A stretch of 64,000 bases of DNA from an uncultured Pseudomonas sp. Its GTDB lineage: Bacteria; Pseudomonadota; Gammaproteobacteria; Pseudomonadales; Pseudomonadaceae. The stretch is taken from the NCBI GenBank assembly GCA_943912755.1, contig CALTWF010000011.1, positions 21,210 through 85,209 of the forward strand. The letters are read 5' to 3'. The position numbers and the translations under genes are program-made. The notes under the pieces are model-generated. The model was not told the DNA's origin. It saw nothing but the letters and a program-made list of their open reading frames with translations, and did not search any database. Positions 1-8,544 of the stretch are shown here, piece after piece; the first letter of the stretch is position 1; each line of letters begins with the position of its first letter.

Positions 1-1108
1 TCTGCGCCTTGATGATCTCGGCATCCAGTGCGGCGCTGACCGCCTGGTGTTCCTCTTCGGACCAGTGGCCGTTGGCGATCAGGTGCTGCTTCAGGCGCAC
101 GATCGGGTCGCCCAGGGGGAAGTGGATCCAGTCGTCGGCGGGGCGGTACTTGGACGGATCGTCCGAGGTCGAGTGCGGGCCGGCGCGGTAGGTGACCCAC
201 TCGATCAGGGTCGGGCCGAAACCGCGGCGGGCGCGTTCGGCGGCCCAGCGCGAGGCGGCGTAGACGGCGACGAAATCGTTGCCGTCGACCCGCAGCGAGG
301 AGATCCCGCAGCCGACGCCACGGCCGGCGAAGGTGGTGGCCTCACCGCCGGCGATGGCCTGGAAGGTGGAGATTGCCCACTGGTTGTTGACCACGTTGAG
401 GATCACCGGGGCGCGGTAGACGTGGGCGAAGGTCAGGGCGGTGTGGAAGTCGGATTCGGCGGTGGCGCCGTCGCCGATCCAGGCCGAGGCGATCTTGGTA
501 TCGCCCTTGATCGCCGAGGCCATGGCCCAGCCGACGGCCTGGACGAACTGGGTGGCGAGGTTGCCGCTGATGGTGAAGAAGCCGGCCTCGCGTACCGAAT
601 ACATGATCGGCAGCTGGCGGCCCTTGAGCGGATCGCGCTCGTTGGACAGCAACTGGCAGATCATCTCGGTCAGCGACACCTCGCGGGCCATCAGGATGCT
701 CTGCTGGCGGTAGGTCGGGAAGCACATGTCGCTGCGGTTCAGGGCCAGGGCCTGGGCGCTGCCGATGGCTTCCTCGCCGAGGCTCTGCATATAGAAGGAC
801 ATTTTCTTCTGGCGCTGGGCGACCACCATGCGGCTGTCGAACTGGCGCGTCTTCATCATCGCGCGCATGCCCTGGCGCAGGACCTGCGGGTCGATGTCGG
901 CCGCCCAGGGGCCGACGGCATTGCCCTCGGCGTCGAGCACGCGGATCAGGCTGTAGGCCAGGTCGGCGGTATCGGCGGGTTCGACATCGATGGCGGGTTT
1001 GCGCACCTGACCGGCGTCGTTCAGGCGCAGGTAGGAGAAATCGGTCTGGCAGCCTGGCCGGCCTGTAGGCTCGGGCACATGCAAACGCAGGGGGGCGTAC
1101 TCGTTCAT
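1..1108 (-). CDS. bkdA1: 2-oxoisovalerate dehydrogenase E1 alpha subunit (partial)
   Basis: E1 alpha subunit of the branched-chain 2-oxo acid dehydrogenase complex, which decarboxylates the oxo acids of valine, leucine and isoleucine with thiamine diphosphate. About 369 residues are visible; the family is about 410 long, so the C-terminus lies beyond the left edge. The start reads MNEYAPLRLHVPEPTG, as in Pseudomonas BkdA1. The thiamine-diphosphate signature GDGATAESDFH and the segment NNQWAISTFQAIAGG are intact, as is the phosphorylation-loop-like YRAGPHSTSDDPSKYRP. It is divergent from bkdR, its known activator in P. putida. Identification is from strong recalled similarity to the P. putida protein. 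Confidence 0.96.
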   Translation of the reverse strand, partial: MNEYAPLRLHVPEPTGRPGCQTDFSYLRLNDAGQVRKPAIDVEPADTADLAYSLIRVLDAEGNAVGPWAADIDPQVLRQGMRAMMKTRQFDSRMVVAQRQKKMSFYMQSLGEEAIGSAQALALNRSDMCFPTYRQQSILMAREVSLTEMICQLLSNERDPLKGRQLPIMYSVREAGFFTISGNLATQFVQAVGWAMASAIKGDTKIASAWIGDGATAESDFHTALTFAHVYRAPVILNVVNNQWAISTFQAIAGGEATTFAGRGVGCGISSLRVDGNDFVAVYAASRWAAERARRGFGPTLIEWVTYRAGPHSTSDDPSKYRPADDWIHFPLGDPIVRLKQHLIANGHWSEEEHQAVSAALDAEIIKAQ

Positions 1109-1307
1109 GCTTTTTACGCTCGCTCTGTCTTGTGTTTTTGTTGAGCTTTGAAGCGGTAGCTACTGAGACCCGGCTTGTGACCGAAGAGTCAGTCTTGTCT
1201 AAATGATATTCCGACACCCGGAGAATATTTTTCTGATGTTGGTTGCCTTTGCCAGGTTGGGCGGATAAATATTCTGCAAAACAACAATAGGCAGGGAAAT
1301 TTATCTG
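1109..1307. promoter_or_regulatory. bkdR-bkdA1 divergent control region
   Basis: This AT-rich 199-base gap separates the divergent bkdA1 and bkdR genes. It carries an inverted pair of nine-base half-sites, AGAATATTT at 1222-1230 and AAATATTCT at 1267-1275, the kind of spaced AT-rich symmetry bound by Lrp-family octamers. In P. putida, BkdR binds this intergenic region. Assigning these half-sites to BkdR is inference. Confidence 0.5.
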
Positions 1308-1799
1308 ATGAAAAAACTGGATCGTACCGACATCGGCATTCTCAACAGCCTTCAGGAAAATGCCCGGGTCACCAATGCCGAGCTGGCCCGTTCGGTAAAT
1401 TTGTCGCCGACTCCCTGCTTCAACCGGGTCAAGGCCCTGGAAGAGCTTGGCGTGATCCGCCAGCAGGTCACCTTGCTTGCGCCCGAGGTGCTGGGGCTGG
1501 ATGTCAACGTATTCATCCATGTCAGCCTGGAGAAGCAGGTGGAGCAGTCGCTGCACCGCTTCGAGGAAGAGATCGCCGAGCGCCCCGAAGTGATGGAGTG
1601 CTACCTGATGACCGGCGACCCGGATTACCTGCTGCGCGTCCTGTTGCCGAGCATCCAGGCGCTGGAGCGCTTTCTCGATTACCTGACGCGCCTGCCGGGG
1701 GTGGCGAATATCCGTTCCAGCTTTGCCCTCAAGCAGGTCAGGTACAAGACCGCGTTGCCGTTGCCGGCCAATGGGCTGACTTTGCGCGAGCCGCGTTGA
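1308..1799 (+). CDS. bkdR: Lrp/AsnC-family regulator of the bkd operon
   Basis: A 163-residue Lrp-family transcription factor. It has an N-terminal winged helix-turn-helix (about residues 5-55, MKKLDRTDIGILNSLQENAR onward, with the recognition region around SPTPCFNRVKALEELG) and a C-terminal ligand-binding RAM domain (about 65-150, containing GDPDYLLRVLLP). The length is typical. Divergent placement from bkdA1 and close likeness to P. putida BkdR identify it as the activator of branched-chain oxo acid catabolism, with branched-chain amino acids as effectors in the known system. The first in-frame ATG is used; a purine-rich AGGGAAA stretch lies upstream. Confidence 0.95.
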   Translation: MKKLDRTDIGILNSLQENARVTNAELARSVNLSPTPCFNRVKALEELGVIRQQVTLLAPEVLGLDVNVFIHVSLEKQVEQSLHRFEEEIAERPEVMECYLMTGDPDYLLRVLLPSIQALERFLDYLTRLPGVANIRSSFALKQVRYKTALPLPANGLTLREPR

Positions 1800-1809
1800 T
1801 TGCGTTTTT

Positions 1810-1920
1810 GTGTTGTTCTTCCGGGCCCCATCGCTGGCAAGCCAGCTCCCACAGGTCCAGCGGTGCATGGGGACCTTGTGGGAGCTGGCTTGCCAGCGAT
1901 GAGGCCCAGAAGAACAACAC
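1810..1920. repeat. REP-pair inverted repeat
   Basis: The two arms at 1810-1853 and 1877-1920 form a long, nearly perfect inverted repeat. Each contains the palindromic REP core TCGCTGGCAAGCCAGC next to CTCCCACA, and the outer ends also match (GTGTTGTTCTT against AAGAACAACAC). This is the typical paired REP (REPIN-like) arrangement of Pseudomonas. It sits between bkdR and the next gene and could stabilise or terminate the bkdR transcript. Confidence 0.9.
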
Positions 1921-2040
1921 ACGTTTGGGGTGTGGAAAATCACGATCAGGTAGCTGCTTATCTGCTTGATATTTTGAACGCCCCCTGAGATGTTGTCCGG
2001 GTCGCCGTTTCCGGCATGCGAAAACAACAAGGACAGAGTC

Positions 2041-3384
2041 ATGACGACCAATGTTCAGCGCTCCCTGGAAGAGCGTTTGACGGGCATTGATGAAATCGAA
2101 TGCGTCACGCCAGACCTCAATGGCGTGCCGCGCGGCAAGGTGATGACTGCCGAGGGCTTCCTCGAAGGCCGGCGCCTGCAGCTGGCGCGAGGCGTGCTGT
2201 TGCAATGCATCATGGGCGGCTATCCGCCGGCGCGCTTCTACGGCGGCGACGATGGCGACCTGGCACTGGTCGCCGATCCCGCGCAGATCCACCGCCTGCC
2301 CTGGAGCAGCGAGCCGCGCGCCCTGGCCATCTGCGATGCCGATGAGCTCAGCGGCGAAAGCTCCGGCCTGTCCACCCGCGGCCAGCTCAAGGCGGTGATC
2401 GCCCGCTACGCCGCCCGCGGCCTGGCGCCGGTGGTGGCGACCGAGCTGGAATTCTTCGTCTTCGCCGCCAACCCCGATCCGACCCAGCCGTTCCAGCCGC
2501 CTCTCGGCCTGGATGGCCGCCGCGAAGACGGTCATTCGGCATTCAGCGTCAGCTCCAACAACGGCCTGCGCCCGTTCTTCCAGGAGGTCTATCGCTGCAT
2601 GGCCGCGCTGGGCCTGCCGCGTGACACCTTCATGCACGAGATGGGCGTCAGCCAGTTCGAGATCAACCTGCTGCACGGCGATCCGCTGCTGCTGGCCGAC
2701 CAGACCTTCCTGTTCAAGCACCTGCTCAAGGAGGTCGCGCTCAAGCACGGCCTGACCGTGGTGTGCATGGCCAAGCCGCTGGCGAAAACGCCGGGCAGTT
2801 CCATGCATATCCACCAGAGCCTGGTGGAGATCGACAGCGGTCGCAATGTGTTCAGCGCCGCCGACGGCAAGCCCACCGACCTGTTCTACCAGTTCATTGC
2901 CGGCCAGCAGGCGTGCATGGCGGACTTCACCGCGTTGTTCGCGCCCAACGTCAATTCCTACCAGCGCCTGTGCCACCCCTATGCGTCACCCAACAATGCC
3001 TGCTGGTCCGAGGACAACCGCGCCGCAGGCCTGCGCATCCCGGCCAGTTCGCCGGTGGCGCGGCGCGTGGAAAACCGCCTGCCGGGCGCCGATGCCAACC
3101 CGTACCTGGCGATCGCCGCCAGCCTCGCCGCCGGCCTGCATGGTATCGAACAGGGCCTGCTGCCGACCCCGGCGATCCAGGGCGAGTTCGAGGTTCCGGA
3201 GCATCTGTCGCTGCCTTGCACCCTGCATGCGGCGATCGATCGTTTGCAGCGCAGCAGCCTGGCGCGGGAGTTGTTCGGTGAGGAGTTCATCGCCGGCTAC
3301 ATCGCCACCAAGACCCAGGAACTGACCAGCTTCTTCGATGAGATCACGCCCTGGGAACGGCGCGTGCTGGCCGCCCAGGCCTAA
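2041..3384 (+). CDS. Glutamine synthetase family protein (possibly gamma-glutamylpolyamine synthetase-like)
   Basis: A 447-residue ATP-dependent amine-glutamate ligase of the glutamine synthetase superfamily. The N-terminal beta-grasp part (about 1-110, including DLNGVPRGKVM) is followed by the catalytic barrel with the metal-binding ATELEFFVF strand, the ATP-site motif GSSMHIHQSL near residue 255, and the C-terminal PASSPVARRVENRLPGADAN segment. It lacks the adenylylation features of canonical GlnA and resembles PuuA/GlnA-like ligases that gamma-glutamylate amines. The ATG is chosen because AAGGACAG lies just upstream; a longer reading from 1990 lacks such a site. The real substrate cannot be read from the sequence. 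Confidence 0.85.
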   Translation: MTTNVQRSLEERLTGIDEIECVTPDLNGVPRGKVMTAEGFLEGRRLQLARGVLLQCIMGGYPPARFYGGDDGDLALVADPAQIHRLPWSSEPRALAICDADELSGESSGLSTRGQLKAVIARYAARGLAPVVATELEFFVFAANPDPTQPFQPPLGLDGRREDGHSAFSVSSNNGLRPFFQEVYRCMAALGLPRDTFMHEMGVSQFEINLLHGDPLLLADQTFLFKHLLKEVALKHGLTVVCMAKPLAKTPGSSMHIHQSLVEIDSGRNVFSAADGKPTDLFYQFIAGQQACMADFTALFAPNVNSYQRLCHPYASPNNACWSEDNRAAGLRIPASSPVARRVENRLPGADANPYLAIAASLAAGLHGIEQGLLPTPAIQGEFEVPEHLSLPCTLHAAIDRLQRSSLARELFGEEFIAGYIATKTQELTSFFDEITPWERRVLAAQA

Positions 3385-3403
3385 GCGCAAACACGCGGGA
3401 TAG

Positions 3404-3450
3404 AAGGCCGTTTACGCTGCTTGCTGGCGTAAACGGCCTTGTGTTTTTTT
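3404..3450 (+). terminator. Rho-independent terminator after the GS-family gene
   Basis: A perfect 14-base stem (AAGGCCGTTTACGC at 3404-3417, GCGTAAACGGCCTT at 3427-3440) is followed by a T-rich run at 3441-3450. Confidence 0.93.
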
Positions 3451-3535
3451 CGCCATGGCCGGCCGCGCCACGGGAATAATCACTTATGCTTTCAGGCAGT
3501 TTTTCCACCAGCTCAAGAGGCCGTTCGGGACGCTG

Positions 3536-4867
3536 ATGCGCACTATCTGGAAGTCTTTTCGCGCGCTGTACTTCGCCGCATTGATGATGTTGATCGGCTC
3601 CGGCCTGTTGAGTACCTACCTGGCCCTGCGCCTGACGGCCGACCAGGTCGACAGCCTCTGGGTCGGTGCCTTGATGGCCGCCAACTACTTCGGCCTGGCC
3701 CTTGGCGGCAAGATCGGCCACCGCCTGATCGCCCGGGTCGGGCATATCCGCGCCTATGCCACCTGCGCCGGGATCGTCGGCGCAGCGGTGCTCGGTCACG
3801 GGCTGACGAGTTTCCTTCCGGCCTGGCTGTTCCTGCGGGTGATCGTCGGCCTCGGGATGATGTGCCAGTACATGGTCATCGAGAGCTGGCTCAACGAGCA
3901 GGCCGACGCCAAGCACCGCGGCGCGGTGTTCAGCGGTTATATGATCGCCTCCTATCTCGGCCTGGTACTGGGCCAGCTGATCCTTGTGGTGCATCCGCAG
4001 CTCGGTCCGGAATTGCTGATGCTGGTCGCCATGTGCTTCGCCCTGTGCCTGGTGCCGGTGGCACTGACCCGGCGCATCCACCCGGCGCCGCTGCGACCGG
4101 CACCGATGGAGCCACGCTTCTTCATCAAGCGGGTGCCACAGTCGTTGAGCACGGTGCTCGGCTCCGGGCTGATCGTCGGCTCCTTCTATGGTCTTGCGCC
4201 GCTGTATGCCTCGAAGCAGGGCTTGAGCACCGAGCAGGTGGGTATCTTCATGGGCGTGTGCATCTTCGCCGGCCTGCTGGTGCAGTGGCCGCTGGGCTGG
4301 CTCTCCGACCGCTACGACCGCGCCGTGCTGATCCGCAGCGTGGCCATCGGCCTGGCGGTGGCCTCGCTGCCGCTGGCGATCCTGCCCGGGGTGCCGGTGC
4401 TGGTGCTGTTCGTTGCCGGTTTCCTGGTGTCGCTGCTGCAGTTCTGTCTCTATCCGCTGGCAGTGGCGTTCTCCAACGACCATGTGGAAAGCGAGCGGCG
4501 GGTATCCTTGACCGCCATGCTGCTGGTCACCTACGGCGTCGGCGCGAGTATCGGGCCGTTGGCGGCGGGGGTGCTGATGAAGGTCTTCGGTGACCAGATG
4601 CTCTATGCCTTCTTCACCTTCTTCGCTTTGGTGCTGGTGTGGCGGATCCGCCCGGATGCGGTCACCGGGCTGCACCAGGTGGACGATGCACCGCTGTCCC
4701 ACGTGGCCATGCCGGCGGCCAGTTCGCCGCTGGCCGCAGCCCTCGATCCACGGGTCGCCGAACAGGTGGTGCAGGAGCAGATGCAGGCGCCGGTGGCGGC
4801 CGAAGATACCGAAGCCGAGGAAGAATCAGGCGAGGTCAAGCAGGAGGAGCCGGCGAAGCCGGTCTGA
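3536..4867 (+). CDS. MFS transporter
   Basis: A 443-residue major facilitator permease of the inner membrane, of the YcaD-like kind. About twelve hydrophobic segments are visible; the loop between segments 2 and 3 carries the MFS-type GGKIGHRLIARVG motif and the equivalent LSDRYDRAVLIR lies between segments 8 and 9. A charged, Glu-rich cytoplasmic tail covers about the last 35 residues. The start MRTIWKSFRALYF is chosen because it begins at the first membrane segment, as in relatives. An upstream ATG at 3455 would overlap the preceding terminator region. The substrate is unknown. Confidence 0.85.
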   Translation: MRTIWKSFRALYFAALMMLIGSGLLSTYLALRLTADQVDSLWVGALMAANYFGLALGGKIGHRLIARVGHIRAYATCAGIVGAAVLGHGLTSFLPAWLFLRVIVGLGMMCQYMVIESWLNEQADAKHRGAVFSGYMIASYLGLVLGQLILVVHPQLGPELLMLVAMCFALCLVPVALTRRIHPAPLRPAPMEPRFFIKRVPQSLSTVLGSGLIVGSFYGLAPLYASKQGLSTEQVGIFMGVCIFAGLLVQWPLGWLSDRYDRAVLIRSVAIGLAVASLPLAILPGVPVLVLFVAGFLVSLLQFCLYPLAVAFSNDHVESERRVSLTAMLLVTYGVGASIGPLAAGVLMKVFGDQMLYAFFTFFALVLVWRIRPDAVTGLHQVDDAPLSHVAMPAASSPLAAALDPRVAEQVVQEQMQAPVAAEDTEAEEESGEVKQEEPAKPV

Positions 4868-4873
4868 AGCAAG

Positions 4874-4896
4874 CGGGGAGCGCGTCGCGCTCCCCG
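4874..4896. terminator. Hairpin between convergent genes
   Basis: A perfect stem (CGGGGAGCGCG at 4874-4884, CGCGCTCCCCG at 4886-4896) lies between the convergent MFS gene and flgZ. It could terminate both, although there is only a short T-containing tail. Confidence 0.6.
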
Positions 4897-4907
4897 TTGT
4901 CGATCTG

Positions 4908-5651
4908 TCAGTAGTCGTCTTTATCGAAGCGCCGCGCTTCGCGCTGCAGCTGGTAAACGAAACTCTCGATCTTGCGTTGCATCTGGCCGGTGAGGTTATG
5001 GAAGCGCACGCCGGCGAAGGTGGCGCCCAGGCGCTCTTCGAAATGCAGGTGGCGCAGCTCGACGGACATCTGGCTCAGGCCCAGCGGCGCACTGGCGGAA
5101 AACTTTTCGTAGACCTGGCCCAGTTGCAGGCGCTCTTCGATATCGCCATCGAAGCGCAGTTTGCAGCCGGTGGCGGAGATGTCCAGCAACTTGCCGCGAA
5201 TGGTGCCTACGCCCTTGAGCTTTTCGCCATCGAGCACGACGTCGACCAGTTGCGACAGCTTGAGGGCGGCACGGAAGGCGTTGCGGCGCTGGTGGTAGGT
5301 GACTTCCGCAGGCAGGGTGCCGCGGTAGCAGCGCACTTCGCCGGAGTTGTCGACGGTCAGTGGCTGGTTGCATTCCCAGGCGATCCGCACGCCGTCATGG
5401 AAGCCTTCGACCCGGAAGGGTTCGCCGTTTTCCAGGAATCGCTCGCCGTCGCGAGGGATCATTTCATCCAGGGCCAGGACATTGTTGTCGCGGTCGACCT
5501 CGACCACGTAGCTCTGGAAACGCTGACTGCGCTCATGGAAGGTAATGATCAGGGGATCATGGCTCTCTTGCAGCATCCGCAAGTTGGCGGCAATTTCCAG
5601 AGGCGTGGTGAACACCTTCGGAGGCTGCGGAGCTTCTACGTCATTGAACAC
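4908..5651 (-). CDS. flgZ: Flagellar brake protein, PilZ c-di-GMP receptor (YcgR family)
   Basis: A 247-residue YcgR/FlgZ protein that binds cyclic di-GMP and slows flagellar rotation. The N-terminal YcgR domain (about 1-115) precedes a PilZ domain (about 118-235) with both signatures: the RRNAFR arginine motif and DISATG, the D/NxSxxG motif. The GTG start at 5651 is chosen because GGAGA lies ten bases upstream and the protein then begins VFNDVEAPQPPKV as in relatives; an ATG at 5705 would add 18 unrelated residues. It is the last gene of the minus-strand flgM-flgN-flgZ group. Confidence 0.93.
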   Translation of the reverse strand: MFNDVEAPQPPKVFTTPLEIAANLRMLQESHDPLIITFHERSQRFQSYVVEVDRDNNVLALDEMIPRDGERFLENGEPFRVEGFHDGVRIAWECNQPLTVDNSGEVRCYRGTLPAEVTYHQRRNAFRAALKLSQLVDVVLDGEKLKGVGTIRGKLLDISATGCKLRFDGDIEERLQLGQVYEKFSASAPLGLSQMSVELRHLHFEERLGATFAGVRFHNLTGQMQRKIESFVYQLQREARRFDKDDY

Positions 5652-5726
5652 GGTTGATGAATCTCCAGGCAAAAACGACACACGCAGCCGGCATTCTGCC
5701 AGCATGCGTTGTGCCTTGATAGAGGG

Positions 5727-6194
5727 TCACGCCTGGCTGAGCGCACGAGGCTTGGAAAGCGGCGAGGTGGAGCCCCGGCTGTCGTATAGCGAAGGGGCTT
5801 CGCCGCCCATGAGGATTCTGATCTGGTTGGCCGTGGTGGCCTGCTGCAGCACGATGGATTCGCCATTGCGCTCGTTGACCGCCCTGCACTCGTTGAGCAG
5901 GTTGCCGAGCACGTCGAGTTGCTGCAGCAATTGCGGGCCGAGGTGCGACTGGCTGGCCAGGACCTCGATGCCGGCGCGATCCGGAGTAAGGCCCAGGCTG
6001 GCGAGCAGCTCGCTGCGTCGACGCCCGTGCTGATCGAGCAGCACTACCAGCGATTGCTTGTAGGCCAGGATGTCTTCCAGCGCCGGCATGTCCCGGCCGT
6101 GCAGAGCGACGTATTCGTCCCGCAGCAGCTGGAGCAGCTGTTCCGCCGGGCCGATATCTTCTTCGATCAGTTGCAGCAGGGTCGTGTCGTGCAT
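5727..6194 (-). CDS. flgN: Flagellar export chaperone for FlgK and FlgL
   Basis: A 155-residue FlgN-family chaperone that keeps the hook-filament junction proteins FlgK and FlgL export-competent. It is mostly alpha-helical, starting MHDTTLLQLIEEDIGPAEQL, with the conserved helix around LLNECRAVNERNG near residues 100-113 that contacts clients. The C-terminal 30 residues are Ser/Pro-rich and probably disordered. Its place between flgM and flgZ is standard for Pseudomonas. FlgK and FlgL, the expected clients, are encoded at 20.8-24.4 kb. Confidence 0.92.
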   Translation of the reverse strand: MHDTTLLQLIEEDIGPAEQLLQLLRDEYVALHGRDMPALEDILAYKQSLVVLLDQHGRRRSELLASLGLTPDRAGIEVLASQSHLGPQLLQQLDVLGNLLNECRAVNERNGESIVLQQATTANQIRILMGGEAPSLYDSRGSTSPLSKPRALSQA

Positions 6195-6239
6195 GGCTGG
6201 CTCTTGGTCTTCGCGTCCTTGAAGTCAGCGCGCCGAGGG

Positions 6240-6557
6240 CTAGCGCTGAGCTTCGAAATTGAGCAGTTTGCTGGCGACGCGGTTGGCGTCGACCTGGTAG
6301 CTACCGTCGGCGATGGCCTGTTTCAACGCGGCCACACGGTCGCTGTTGACGATAGGCTGGTCGCGCAGCTTGTCGCTGACCTGTTGCAACTGCTGGGCCT
6401 CGTGGCTGAGGTGTACGGTCTCCCCGCTCTGGGCGGTGGCGGCAGCTGCGTCGGACTGGCCTGCGCGGTTGCCGGCGGCGCTTTCCTGGCTGGTGCCGGT
6501 GCGCAGGCCGCCCGTCACTGACGGGGAGTTATTCAAACGACTGAAGTCGATGACCAT
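6240..6557 (-). CDS. flgM: Anti-sigma-28 factor
   Basis: A 105-residue FlgM that holds the sigma factor FliA inactive until the hook-basal body is finished, and is then exported. It starts MVIDFSRLNNSP; the N-terminal half is Ser/Thr/Ala-rich and unfolded-looking, and the C-terminal FliA-binding part carries DRVAALKQAIADGSYQVD and KLLNFE. The ATG at 6557 has GAGAGG ten bases upstream; an upstream ATG at 6626 would fall inside the promoter. A sigma-28 type promoter lies directly before it, giving autoregulation through FliA. Confidence 0.94.
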   Translation of the reverse strand: MVIDFSRLNNSPSVTGGLRTGTSQESAAGNRAGQSDAAAATAQSGETVHLSHEAQQLQQVSDKLRDQPIVNSDRVAALKQAIADGSYQVDANRVASKLLNFEAQR

Positions 6558-6594
6558 GATCAGAAAACCTCTCGGGAATAGGACGCTTGCCCTT

Positions 6595-6621
6595 TTTTCG
6601 GCCAACCCGAAAAAAACTTTA
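6595..6621 (-). promoter_or_regulatory. Predicted FliA (sigma-28) promoter of flgM
   Basis: On the minus strand, TAAA (6621-6618), exactly 15 bases, then GCCGAAAA (6602-6595), against the FliA consensus TAAA-N15-GCCGATAA. It lies about 40 bases before the flgM ATG. Confidence 0.8.
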
Positions 6622-6737
6622 GGCACGAATGAATGAACATTCGTGGCGGCGCCATCAGCCCGTAATACGCATAGTCTAGAAAATGCGCCTGCTGATCGCC
6701 AGCCTTCATCTGCGCCGTAGTGGCGTGCGTCACAAGG

Positions 6738-7490
6738 TCACATGGAAACCTCGACGTGTCCCGGTCCGGTTACCCTGGCCTTGACCACCCGTTTGGAGTT
6801 CAGGTTGCGTACCCGGATCTGCTCGCTGATCCCGCCTTTGCTCAGGGCTTCGCCCGGCATGCGCACGGCCAGCGTGCCGCTGCGGGCGGTGATGACTACG
6901 TGGTCGCCCTTGCGGATCACCTCGGCCTGCTCCAGGTGGACGGGGGTGATCACCTGGTCGATGACCATTGGTCGGACGACTTTCTGTCCTATGGCCTGGT
7001 CGAGGCTGGCGAGGAAACCCTGGTTGAGCAGGCCGACGTCGCGTTCGCGCAGGGCCACGTCCTGTTCGCCGACCACTGCCTCGCGCTTGAGCGGGCGGCT
7101 GACCACCACTACGTCGCGGAACAGCTTGACCTGCGCGGGCACGAACACCGTCCAGGGCGAACTGCCGTCGCAGCGCACCCGCACGGTCACCCGGCCCAGC
7201 GGCTGCGCCGGGCTTTCCAGGCTGGCACCGAGCTGTTCGCTGCACAACGGCATGCGCAGGCGCGGGTCGAGGTTGTTGACCTGGATCTCGTAGCGACCCT
7301 CGGTCTGGGTTTTTTGCAAATAGTCTTCGACAGTGAATTCAAGAAAGCCCTGGGTGACACCGATAAGCTGTTCAGGCAAGGTGAAGGTGTCAGCCAGAGT
7401 TCGAGCGCCAGGAGTCAATAAGCACAGCGCAGCAAGGAAGCCGGGCAGATGGCGGTGCAGGCGTCGGAAAAATGTCGTTTTCGTAATCAT
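6738..7490 (-). CDS. flgA: Flagellar basal body P-ring assembly chaperone
   Basis: A 250-residue periplasmic chaperone for FlgI polymerisation into the P ring. It has an N-terminal signal sequence (hydrophobic FLAALCLLTPGARTLA, about residues 16-33), a central SAF-like region, and the C-terminal FlgA domain with DVVVVSRPLKREAVVGEQDV and VHVQ-type RSGTLAVRMPGEALSKG. The start ATG at 7490 is the only one giving an intact signal peptide. It is divergent from cheV with only 67 bases between; a sigma-54 type promoter is read in that gap. Confidence 0.93.
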   Translation of the reverse strand: MITKTTFFRRLHRHLPGFLAALCLLTPGARTLADTFTLPEQLIGVTQGFLEFTVEDYLQKTQTEGRYEIQVNNLDPRLRMPLCSEQLGASLESPAQPLGRVTVRVRCDGSSPWTVFVPAQVKLFRDVVVVSRPLKREAVVGEQDVALRERDVGLLNQGFLASLDQAIGQKVVRPMVIDQVITPVHLEQAEVIRKGDHVVITARSGTLAVRMPGEALSKGGISEQIRVRNLNSKRVVKARVTGPGHVEVSM

Positions 7491-7501
7491 AAAAGTTGAA
7501 A

Positions 7502-7517
7502 AGCAAGGCGCGTGCCG
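7502..7517 (-). promoter_or_regulatory. Predicted sigma-54 promoter of flgA
   Basis: On the minus strand, CGGCAC, five bases, then TTGCT, so GG and GC are ten bases apart as RpoN requires. It lies 12-27 bases before the flgA ATG. FleQ-dependent expression of flgA is known in P. aeruginosa. Confidence 0.7.
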
Positions 7518-7557
7518 ACCGGGTACGCTGCCCCGAGCTTCGGTTGAGGAGTCTGGC

Positions 7558-8490
7558 ATGGCTGGTGTTATGGATTCGGTGAACCAGCGCACGCAACTGG
7601 TAGGACAGAATCGTCTCGAACTGCTGCTGTTCCGCCTGCGCGGCGAGCAGTTGTACGGGATCAACGTGTTCAAGGTACGGGAAGTGCTGCAATGCCCGAG
7701 CCTGACACTTCTGCCCAAGGCCAGTCGGGTCGTGCGCGGTGTCGCGAATATTCGTGGGGCGACCATCCCGATCCTGGATCTGGCGATGGCGACGGGTCTG
7801 CCTCCCCTGGAGAATCAGGACCCGAGCAAGAGTTTCGTCATCATTACCGAGTACAACACCAAGACCCAGGGCTTCCTGGTGCACTCGGTCGAACGCATCG
7901 TCAACATGAACTGGGAGGAGATCCATCCGCCACCCAAGGGCACCGGTCGCGACCACTACCTCACTGCGGTGACCCGGGTCGACAACAAGATGGTCGAGAT
8001 CATCGACGTCGAGAAGATCCTCGCCGAGGTGGCGCCGGCGTCCGAATCGGTGTCCACCGGCGTGGTCGATGCCGAGGTGCACAGCAAGGCGGTGTCGCTG
8101 CGGGTGCTCACGGTCGATGACTCTTCGGTGGCGCGCAAGCAGGTCAGTCGCTGCCTGCAGACGGTCGGGGTCGAGGTGGTCGCGCTGAACGACGGCCGCC
8201 AGGCGCTGGACTACCTGCGCAAGCTGGTCGACGAGGGCAAGCGTCCGGAAGAGGAGTTCCTGATGATGATCTCCGACATCGAGATGCCGGAGATGGACGG
8301 CTACACGCTGACCGCCGAGATCCGCAACGACCCGCGCATGCAAAACCTGCACATCATCCTGCATACTTCGCTGTCCGGAGTGTTCAACCAGGCCATGGTG
8401 AAAAAGGTCGGGGCCGATGACTTCCTCGCCAAGTTCAGGCCGGACGACCTGGCGCAGCGGGTGGTCGACCGGATCAAGGCTACACACTAA
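7558..8490 (+). CDS. cheV: Chemotaxis adaptor-response regulator CheV
   Basis: A 310-residue fusion of an N-terminal CheW-like coupling domain (about 15-165) and a C-terminal receiver domain (about 182-305). The receiver has the phospho-acceptor in SDIEMPEMDG and the conserved KKVGAD region. CheV links chemoreceptors to CheA and tunes signalling by its own phosphorylation. The ATG at 7558 has GAGGAG nine bases upstream. It forms a two-gene unit with cheR and is divergent from flgA. Confidence 0.95.
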   Translation: MAGVMDSVNQRTQLVGQNRLELLLFRLRGEQLYGINVFKVREVLQCPSLTLLPKASRVVRGVANIRGATIPILDLAMATGLPPLENQDPSKSFVIITEYNTKTQGFLVHSVERIVNMNWEEIHPPPKGTGRDHYLTAVTRVDNKMVEIIDVEKILAEVAPASESVSTGVVDAEVHSKAVSLRVLTVDDSSVARKQVSRCLQTVGVEVVALNDGRQALDYLRKLVDEGKRPEEEFLMMISDIEMPEMDGYTLTAEIRNDPRMQNLHIILHTSLSGVFNQAMVKKVGADDFLAKFRPDDLAQRVVDRIKATH

Positions 8491-8544
8491 ACATTGCCGG
8501 GGCGCCAGCCCCTGGCGTTGCACACGATTTAAGAGGCGGCACCA

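Noticed and set aside
342..2051. Long minus-strand open frame of 569 codons
   Set aside because: It runs through bkdR and the bkdA1 start on the other strand, has REP-derived and low-complexity residues and no domain. It is a by-product of high GC third positions.
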